In this document: piece by piece, positions 15,937-21,453 of the stretch
How positions within the stretch are numbered: position 1 is the stretch's first letter
Layout of the letters: every line of letters starts with the position of its first letter
Assembly: GCA_023229065.1 (NCBI GenBank)
Contig: JALNZZ010000020.1
Span: 1-21,453 of the forward strand
Reading direction: 5' to 3'
DNA length: 21,453 nucleotides
DNA from: Porticoccaceae bacterium
GTDB lineage: Bacteria; Pseudomonadota; Gammaproteobacteria; Pseudomonadales; Porticoccaceae
The notes under the pieces: model-generated
The model's input: the letters and a program-made list of their open reading frames with translations, nothing else
Databases searched by the model: none
What the model was told of the DNA's origin: nothing
Made by a program: the position numbers and the translations under genes

Positions 15937-16710
15937 ATGAAAAATCATCGACTCAAAGTGATGGCGATGTCCGCCGTGCTGTCGACCGGGGTGCTGGCCA
16001 CCTCGCTCCACGCTCAGGAAGTGGACGACGTTCTGCAAGCTGGCGCTCAAAAAGTAGAGCAGGCCAAAGCTTCCCAGGGGCGTGTCGACAACCTGGCGGA
16101 TCAGACTTATAACCTGCTCCAGGAGTTCAAGACCGTCAACAAGCAGATCGAAGGCCTGCGGGTTTACAACGCCCAGCTGGATCGCCAGATTGCCAACCAG
16201 AACCAGGCGATGACCGATCTTCAAGAATCGATCGAGAACGCCACGGTAATGGAGCGGCAGATCATGCCGCTGACCCTCAAAATGCTCGATGCCCTGGACC
16301 AGTTCGTCAAGCTTGATCTGCCCTTCTACCAGGAGCGCCGCCTGGAAGCCATTGAGCGGGTGCGCACCAACCTCGACAGCTCCCGTTACAGTGCCGCCGA
16401 GAAGTTCCGCCAGGTATTGGAGCTCTACGACATCGAGAGCCAGTACAGCCGCACTATTGAGCACTTCGATGGCATGATAGAAAAAGACGGCGAAGAACGT
16501 CAGGTCACCTTCTTCCGCGTCGGCCGCATCGCTCTGATGTACCAGGTGCCCGACCAGAGCGAGACCGGTGTATGGGATCCCGAGACCTCCAGCTGGCAGG
16601 TTGCCAATAACTTCCGCAGCTCGGTGAGCCAGGGCATTCGCATTGCCAAGCAACAGGCCGCCATCGATATTCTTAATCTCCCGATTTCCGCTCCGGAGGC
16701 AGTACAATGA
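15937..16710 (+). CDS. DUF3450 family periplasmic coiled-coil protein
   Basis: The 257-residue product starts with a Sec signal peptide (basic MKNHRLK, hydrophobic core, likely cut after LHA at residue 26). The mature part is rich in charged residues, Gln and Leu with heptad-like spacing (VNKQIEGLRVYNAQLDRQIANQ split across about 67-88), pointing to a long coiled coil. A compact C-terminal region follows, with GRIALMYQVPDQSETGVWD. This is the DUF3450 family, found beside TtpC/ExbB-TonB clusters in Vibrio and Shewanella; its exact role is unproven. The ATG at 15937 has GAGG five bases upstream. Its stop overlaps the next start in ATGA. Confidence 0.9.
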   Translation: MKNHRLKVMAMSAVLSTGVLATSLHAQEVDDVLQAGAQKVEQAKASQGRVDNLADQTYNLLQEFKTVNKQIEGLRVYNAQLDRQIANQNQAMTDLQESIENATVMERQIMPLTLKMLDALDQFVKLDLPFYQERRLEAIERVRTNLDSSRYSAAEKFRQVLELYDIESQYSRTIEHFDGMIEKDGEERQVTFFRVGRIALMYQVPDQSETGVWDPETSSWQVANNFRSSVSQGIRIAKQQAAIDILNLPISAPEAVQ

Positions 16711-18083
16711 AAATGACTCTTCGCAAACGTTGCCTGGCGCTGGTTGCCGGTGGCCTGATGGCAGTGTCCGCCGCGCCTGTATTGGCTGTCGAGCAAGCCG
16801 CTTCTGTCGATGAGCTACTGAAACTGATCAGCAGTGCCCGGATTGGTGAGTCACAAGAGCACAAGCAGCGCGAAGCTGAGTTCCAGCGCAACCGTCAGGA
16901 CCAACAGCGCTTGCTGGATCAGTCTAAAGGTGTGGTTGCAACCGAGGAAGCACGCAGTGCCGAGCTGGAGCAAACCTTCGCTGACAACGATCTGAAGATC
17001 GAGGCCCTGCGCGGCCAGCTCAATGAGCGTCTTGGATCGCTGCGCGAGCTGTTCGGTCACCTCACCTCTAGCGCCGGTGACGTGCGCGCCACAATCAATG
17101 AGTCCATCATTACCGCTCAGTATCCTGACCGTGGCGTCTTTATTGATGAGCTGATCGCCAAGATGAGCAGCGATACTCGCCTGCCCAGCCTGGCGGAAAT
17201 CGAGCGTCTGTGGGCTGAGATGAGCCGCGAGATGGTCGAGAGCGGTAAAGTGGTTAAATTCCCCGCCACTGTTGTTACCGCACAGGGCGACCAGGAGCAG
17301 CGCGAAGTCGTGCGCATCGGTAGCTTTAACCTGGTATCTGACGGCAAGTATCTCGATTACAACGCCCGCAGCAGCATTATCTCTGAGTTGCCCCGTCAGC
17401 CCGCTGCTGCTGGTGGCGCGGCTAAGTTGCAAGATGCCACTAGCGGTTTCACCTCTGTGGCTATCGACCCCACGGGCCCCTCCGGCGGTAATCTGTTGAA
17501 AGCTTTGGTTGACAGCCCGTCGCTTGCAGAGAAGTTTCACCAAGGTGGCCTGGTAGGCTATATCATCACTGGTATCGGTGTGTTTGGTGTACTGCTGGCC
17601 ATCTGGCGCTTCGGCGTACTTAGCAGCATGTCGGCCAAAGTCAGCAGGCAGTTGAAAAACCCCAAGCAAGCACAGGAAAACAACCCGCTTGGTCGTGTGC
17701 TGAAGGTCGCTGAAAACAACCCTGGCCTCGACCCCAATTCGCTGGAGCTCAAGCTCAACGAGGTGGTATTGAAAGAGCGCCCCTCTATCGAAATGGGCCT
17801 CAACCTGTTGAAAGTGATTGCCGCGGTAGCACCGCTACTGGGTCTGTTGGGTACAGTGACCGGTATGATCGTCACCTTCCAGCAGATCACCATCTTCGGT
17901 GCGGGTGACCCCAAAGCCATGGCCGGTGGTATTTCAATGGCGCTGGTAACCACTGTGCAGGGGCTGTGCGTGGCTATTCCCATGGTACTGCTCCACACCT
18001 TGCTCAACGGCAGGGCGCAGCGTGTACTTCATGTTCTCGAAGAGCAGAGTGCCGGTATCATCGCGGAGAACGCAGAGGGCTAA
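16707..18083 (+). CDS. TtpC-like MotA/TolQ/ExbB proton-channel protein with periplasmic coiled coil
   Basis: The 458-residue protein combines a signal-like N-terminus (1-27, APVLA), a coiled-coil and periplasmic part (about 35-275), and a C-terminal MotA/TolQ/ExbB domain. Three membrane segments lie near 281-303, 366-390 and 408-432, with the family stretch APLLGLLGTVTGMIVTFQ. This layout fits TtpC, the extra component that Vibrio TonB2 systems need besides ExbB2, ExbD2 and TonB2. It probably lengthens the proton-driven complex across the periplasm. GGAGG lies about seven bases before the ATG, which overlaps the DUF3450 stop. exbB follows after 3 bp. Confidence 0.9.
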   Translation: MKMTLRKRCLALVAGGLMAVSAAPVLAVEQAASVDELLKLISSARIGESQEHKQREAEFQRNRQDQQRLLDQSKGVVATEEARSAELEQTFADNDLKIEALRGQLNERLGSLRELFGHLTSSAGDVRATINESIITAQYPDRGVFIDELIAKMSSDTRLPSLAEIERLWAEMSREMVESGKVVKFPATVVTAQGDQEQREVVRIGSFNLVSDGKYLDYNARSSIISELPRQPAAAGGAAKLQDATSGFTSVAIDPTGPSGGNLLKALVDSPSLAEKFHQGGLVGYIITGIGVFGVLLAIWRFGVLSSMSAKVSRQLKNPKQAQENNPLGRVLKVAENNPGLDPNSLELKLNEVVLKERPSIEMGLNLLKVIAAVAPLLGLLGTVTGMIVTFQQITIFGAGDPKAMAGGISMALVTTVQGLCVAIPMVLLHTLLNGRAQRVLHVLEEQSAGIIAENAEG

Positions 18084-18086
18084 CCC

Positions 18087-18617
18087 ATGTTGTATGCATT
18101 GATAGATGCGTGGCAGGGTGTTCGCAACTTTATGGATCAGGGCGGCGTGATTCTCTACGCCATCGCCGTCCTTATCTTTATCATGTGGACCTTTATCATC
18201 GAGCGTATCTGGTATTTCAAGACCTCGCTGCACCGGGATATCGACCAGACCCTCGCGGTCTGGGAGGCCCGCTCTGAGCGGCAGTCAACGCATGCTCACC
18301 AAATTCGAGAGGCGTTGATTTCCCGGGCCAGCGAGAAAATTGACCAGTTCATGCCGCTGATTAAGACCATGGTTACCCTGTCGCCGCTGTTTGGTCTGCT
18401 GGGCACCGTAACAGGTATGATCGCCGTGTTTGAAATCATGGCTATCACTGGGGGCGGCGATGCCAAGTCCATGTCGGGGGGCGTTTCCAAGGCAACGATC
18501 CCTACTATGTCCGGCATGGTCGCGGCAATCTCGGGAGTTCTTGGCTACACTTATCTTGAGCGTATTGCCAGCCGAGAAAAAAAGCTGCTTGAAGATCACC
18601 TGGCCACGGACCACTGA
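18087..18617 (+). CDS. exbB: ExbB-type proton channel subunit
   Basis: This 176-residue inner-membrane protein has the MotA/TolQ/ExbB fold with membrane segments near 20-39, 94-118 and 133-157. LSPLFGLLGTVTGMIAVFEIMA is the diagnostic stretch (split here at residues 98-119). Its short length and position after the TtpC-like gene match ExbB2 of TonB2-type systems. With ExbD it should use the proton gradient to energise TonB. It sits 3 bp after the preceding gene and 30 bp before exbD. Confidence 0.93.
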   Translation: MLYALIDAWQGVRNFMDQGGVILYAIAVLIFIMWTFIIERIWYFKTSLHRDIDQTLAVWEARSERQSTHAHQIREALISRASEKIDQFMPLIKTMVTLSPLFGLLGTVTGMIAVFEIMAITGGGDAKSMSGGVSKATIPTMSGMVAAISGVLGYTYLERIASREKKLLEDHLATDH

Positions 18618-18647
18618 GCCATCGCCTTTTGATTGGAATCGAAGACT

Positions 18648-19049
18648 ATGCGTAAAAGTCAGCCAAAGGCACAAGAGCAGGTACAGGCTATCGACCTGAC
18701 ACCAATGCTCGACGTGGTGTTCATCATGTTGATTTTTTTCATCGTCACCGCCAGCTTTATCAAGGTGCCGGGTATCGATGTGATGAGAACCGAGGCTACC
18801 AGCGCCGATCCCCGTAATGCGGGGGTTCTGGTGGCCATTAACGCCAACAACGAAATCTGGATCGATAAGAAACAGGTTGATGTGAACTCGGTACGGTTGC
18901 AGCTGATCAGGCTGTATGCGGAAAATCCGAAGGGCGGGTTGGTCATCCAGGCCGATAACAACGCCAATTTGGAAACCGTGGGCCTGGTGGCCGACGCGGC
19001 CGTCGATATTGGCTTGACCAATATCGCCGTCTCGACCCTTGCGGAGTAA
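18648..19049 (+). CDS. exbD: ExbD-type biopolymer transport protein
   Basis: ExbD forms the core of the ExbB proton channel and hands energy to TonB. From the ATG at 18648 the product has 133 residues: a short cytoplasmic tail, one membrane helix in LTPMLDVVFIMLIFFIVTA, and a periplasmic domain. Asp22 in the helix corresponds to the essential Asp25 of E. coli ExbD. An upstream in-frame TTG at 18633 is less likely. tonB starts 6 bp after its stop. Confidence 0.94.
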   Translation: MRKSQPKAQEQVQAIDLTPMLDVVFIMLIFFIVTASFIKVPGIDVMRTEATSADPRNAGVLVAINANNEIWIDKKQVDVNSVRLQLIRLYAENPKGGLVIQADNNANLETVGLVADAAVDIGLTNIAVSTLAE

Positions 19050-19055
19050 GTCGTC

Positions 19056-19661
19056 ATGAATATGCCAGTCCGTATTGGTTTTTCTTTCGTACCAGGCGCT
19101 ATCGTCACGTTCGCCCTGTTGGTATTGATGGTAACTCTCATCTATACCACCACAGTGGAGCTCGACGACAAGCCAGCGCGCAAGATCGCCGATATCCACC
19201 AGCCCGAGCGGCAAGTGGAGGAACGCGTTCAGCAGCAGAAAGTGGAGCGTCCGGAAGATCCCGAAACACCGCCGCCAGATATTCCAGAGGTTCAGGAGAC
19301 CTTTGAGATTCCTGACAATGCTGTGAGTATGGCTGCGCCGAGCCTCGATAGTGCTCTGAGCGTGGGTCTCGGCAGCTTCGCCTCCGACACGGATTATATT
19401 CCGGTCTATGTGCCACAGCCGCAGTTCCCGCGTCGAGCACAGACTCGAGGTGTCAGTGGCTATGCGGTGGTTGAGGTGATTATTACAACCACAGGAGCGG
19501 TTCGCGATCCGAAGATGATTGAAGAGCATCCCACGGGTTACGGCTTCGGTGCTGCTGCACTTCGGGCTGCCGAGCGCCTCAAGTACAACCCAAGGGTTGT
19601 CGACGGTGTCCCTCAGGAAGTACCGGGTGTACTCTATAAGTTCTCGTTCCTGATCGAATAA
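19056..19661 (+). CDS. tonB: TonB2-type energy transducer
   Basis: TonB carries energy from the inner-membrane ExbB-ExbD motor to outer-membrane receptors. The 201-residue protein has one N-terminal membrane helix (about 11-31) and a short acidic and Pro-rich linker with ETPPPDIPEVQ. The C-terminal TonB domain (about 115-201) contains YPR-like QPQFPRRAQTRGVSGYAVVE, GFGAAALRAAERLKYNPR and VPGVLYKFSFLIE. The short linker resembles TonB2 of Vibrio more than long E. coli TonB. GGAG lies nine bases before the ATG and overlaps the end of exbD. Confidence 0.95.
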   Translation: MNMPVRIGFSFVPGAIVTFALLVLMVTLIYTTTVELDDKPARKIADIHQPERQVEERVQQQKVERPEDPETPPPDIPEVQETFEIPDNAVSMAAPSLDSALSVGLGSFASDTDYIPVYVPQPQFPRRAQTRGVSGYAVVEVIITTTGAVRDPKMIEEHPTGYGFGAAALRAAERLKYNPRVVDGVPQEVPGVLYKFSFLIE

Positions 19662-19671
19662 TCGTAAACTG

Positions 19672-19691
19672 CCGACCTCCTCCGGGGTCGG
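19672..19691 (+). repeat. Small hairpin between tonB and the TPR gene
   Basis: CCGACC and GGTCGG pair around an 8-nt loop, 10 bp after the tonB stop. No T-run follows, so it is not a classical terminator; it may adjust expression of the last gene. Confidence 0.45.
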
Positions 19692-19713
19692 TTGACTGAA
19701 ACAGGGTTTGGAT

Positions 19714-21039
19714 ATGCAAAGTAGTGCCCTTGATAAAAAGCGGTTGCTGTCCGTAATCGCCGCCCTGCTACTACCTCTCGCTATGGCGACCGGTGTACAG
19801 GCGGAGGATGAAGAAAACCAGCGCCGTTTCGACAATGTGCAGACCAAGCAGCGTCAGGCAGTTGGACAGGCTTGTGGCAAGGTTCTTGAGAGTGTGCAGG
19901 AACTGGCCGAAGAGGAGCGCTGGGCGGAAGCTGAGCGCGCTCTGCAGGGAGCCAGCGCCTGTAAAACCAGCTACGAGAAATCCCAGGTATTCAACTTCTC
20001 GGGTTATGTGCTGTACTCTCAGGACAAGTACCGTGAGGCCATCCAGGCCTACAACAATATGGTGCGAGAGCCGGACGCAGATGAGCGTCAGGCAGTCAAC
20101 ACGCGTTATACCATTGCTCAGTTGTACCTGATCCTTGAGGACTATTCCGCTGCTATTCGCGAGCTGGAAGAGTGGATGAAAGTGTCCCCTACGGTTGGCT
20201 CGGATGCTAAGGTTTTGCTGGCCCAAGCCTACTACCAGGCTGACCGTCGCAATGATGCCCTGCGTCTGGTGGAAGAAGCCATCAGTGAGCAGGAAGCGCG
20301 GGGCAATCTGCCCAAGGAAGCTTGGTGGAGTCTGCAGCGAGTGCTTTACTATGAGAACGACAACCATGCCAAAGTGGTTGAGATTCTCAAGAAGCTTATT
20401 GTCCACTACCCGTCCTTCAGCTACTGGCGCCAGCTTGGCGGTATGTACGGGGAGCTGAACCAGGAGATCAATCAGCTGGTAGCCACCGATGTGACTTACC
20501 TGGCTGGAAACCTTGATCAAGAGCGGCAGCTGATTAGCCTCGCCTATATGTATATGGGGGCAGGAGCGCCTTTCATGGGTGCCCGCATAATTGAGAAAGG
20601 CATGAAAGAGGGGCAGATTTCACGCAGCGGTGAAAACCTGGAAATACTGGGCATGGCCTTGCAGCAAGGCAATGACTCCAGACGCGCCCTGCCGGTACTT
20701 GAGGAAGCCGCTCAATCCCTTGGTAAAGGCAGCCTGTATGCCCGCCTCTCCGGTGTCTACCTTGATCTGGACGACAATGAGAAGTCGGTGGTCGCGGCCC
20801 GCAATGCTATCAATCGCGGCGGCGTGGACCGGATAGATATCACCTATATGAATCTGGGCAATGCTTTGATCAACCTGCACTGCTATGACGATGCTATTAA
20901 AGCTTTCCGCCAGGCGGCGAAGAGTGAGCGCAGCGAAAAATATGCAAGGCAGTGGATTGACTTCGCTGAGCGCGAAGGCGAGCGCCGCTCCGGCTTGATC
21001 GAAAGTGGTGCCAAGATCGACGGCTGTAAGCGAGTGTAG
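19714..21039 (+). CDS. Periplasmic TPR-repeat protein of the TonB operon
   Basis: From the ATG at 19714 the product has 441 residues with a Sec signal peptide ending GVQA (cut near residue 30). The rest is made of degenerate tetratricopeptide repeats, for example FSGYVLYSQDKYREAIQAYN, YTIAQLYLILEDYSAAIREL and MNLGNALINLHCYDDAIKAF. Four cysteines, two near the N-terminus and two near the C-terminus, could form disulfides in the periplasm. A TPR gene commonly ends TtpC-type TonB clusters, where a role in complex assembly is suspected but not shown. The start 19708 (TTG) is rejected in favour of the ATG. A strong terminator follows. Confidence 0.9.
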   Translation: MQSSALDKKRLLSVIAALLLPLAMATGVQAEDEENQRRFDNVQTKQRQAVGQACGKVLESVQELAEEERWAEAERALQGASACKTSYEKSQVFNFSGYVLYSQDKYREAIQAYNNMVREPDADERQAVNTRYTIAQLYLILEDYSAAIRELEEWMKVSPTVGSDAKVLLAQAYYQADRRNDALRLVEEAISEQEARGNLPKEAWWSLQRVLYYENDNHAKVVEILKKLIVHYPSFSYWRQLGGMYGELNQEINQLVATDVTYLAGNLDQERQLISLAYMYMGAGAPFMGARIIEKGMKEGQISRSGENLEILGMALQQGNDSRRALPVLEEAAQSLGKGSLYARLSGVYLDLDDNEKSVVAARNAINRGGVDRIDITYMNLGNALINLHCYDDAIKAFRQAAKSERSEKYARQWIDFAEREGERRSGLIESGAKIDGCKRV

Positions 21040-21059
21040 ATTGCACTTGATGTCTCCAT

Positions 21060-21087
21060 AAAAAACCGCCTTACAGGGCGGTTTTTT
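21060..21087. terminator. Bidirectional intrinsic terminator
   Basis: AAAAAACCGCC, loop TTACAG, GGCGGTTTTTT forms a stem with a T-run on both strands. It lies 20 bp after the TPR stop and 35 bp from the end of the convergent usp gene, so it should serve both. Confidence 0.93.
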
Positions 21088-21122
21088 CATGGAAGGCTGC
21101 TCGCAATCGCTACTGCTAGATA

Positions 21123-21453
21123 CTAGATAGGCGGCAACACCAGAACATCACAGTGGGCACCGTTGAGCACTCTTTCGGTAGTGCTGCCGACCAAGAATCG
21201 CTGTAAACCGCCCATATTAGAGCGAGATATCACGATTAGGTCCGAGCCTTGGCTTTCAGCTGTTTCCAGGATGCTCATGGCGGCAGATGCGGATGAAATG
21301 ATCTGGTCTGGATCGCTAGTTAAACACGCATCGGCCACAAACTTGTCCAAAGCCTGGCGCGCCAGAGGCAGCTGAGTATTGGTGGAGGCGTAGGCGTAAT
21401 GGTTGGGTGCCACCACGTCCAGAGAATGTACCACAGTCAATTTGCTGGCGTAG
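21123..21453 (-). CDS. Universal stress protein family (5' end cut by window)
   Basis: The minus-strand frame is open to the window edge and encodes the last 109 residues of a UspA-type protein: YASKLTVVHSLDVVAP at the visible start, then ESQGSDLIVISRSNMGG and LQRFLVGSTTERVLNGAHCDVLVLPP at the end. The first 30-40 residues with the first beta strand lie outside. The phosphate-binding loop is changed: in the G-2x-G-9x-G(S/T) pattern the first two glycines are Ser and Asn, while the final GS is kept, so ATP binding may be weak. The TTG at 21440 is not a likely start, as the family pattern continues upstream. Confidence 0.9.
   Translation of the reverse strand, partial: YASKLTVVHSLDVVAPNHYAYASTNTQLPLARQALDKFVADACLTSDPDQIISSASAAMSILETAESQGSDLIVISRSNMGGLQRFLVGSTTERVLNGAHCDVLVLPPI

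Noticed and set aside
18285..19847. A 520-residue minus-strand open frame opposite exbB, exbD and tonB
   Set aside because: Antisense shadow of three clear genes; composition is low-complexity and no domain is visible.

Overview
The window is about 21.5 kb of dense chromosomal DNA from a GC-rich gammaproteobacterium, probably a marine lineage near Cellvibrionales/Pseudomonadales. The lineage is inferred from gene content and order. ygfB-pepP-ubiH-ubiI-gcvT-gcvH and rppH-ptsP with a HAD phosphatase, lgt, thyA and folA match, from memory, blocks that lie apart in Pseudomonas aeruginosa. The closing DUF3450/TtpC-like/ExbB/ExbD/TonB/TPR cluster is typical of marine gammaproteobacteria. No phage, plasmid, CRISPR, rRNA or tRNA features were seen.

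Layout. (1) 1-1944, minus strand: thiC (3' end cut by the window edge) with a TPP riboswitch, a probable promoter and a visible anti-Shine-Dalgarno pairing. (2) 1945-2421: a gene-free divergent spacer with two long inverted-repeat elements. They share a structured core, lie in opposite orientation and differ by fully compensated changes in their arms. (3) 2422-9376, plus strand: ygfB, pepP, ubiH, ubiI, gcvT, gcvH and a TANGO2/NRDE-family gene. This combines proline aminopeptidase, two ubiquinone ring hydroxylases and two glycine-cleavage proteins; gcvP does not follow gcvH. (4) 9466-12260, minus strand: rppH and ptsP overlapping by four bases. (5) 12392-12661: a 270-bp MITE-like element with perfect 30-bp terminal inverted repeats, inserted between divergent rppH and a HAD-IB phosphatase gene. 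(6) 12694-15739, plus strand: HAD phosphatase, lgt, thyA and folA. The last two work together, because ThyA makes dihydrofolate that FolA reduces. (7) 15740-15936: a regulatory spacer with three inverted repeats and a plausible sigma-70 promoter. (8) 15937-21039, plus strand: a six-gene TonB2-type energy-transduction operon closed by a bidirectional terminator, then a convergent, truncated universal-stress-protein gene.

Most genes are conserved housekeeping functions with high-confidence calls. The least explained material is non-coding: the paired structured repeats at 1998-2293, the MITE at 12392-12661, and the nested inverted repeats before the TonB operon.
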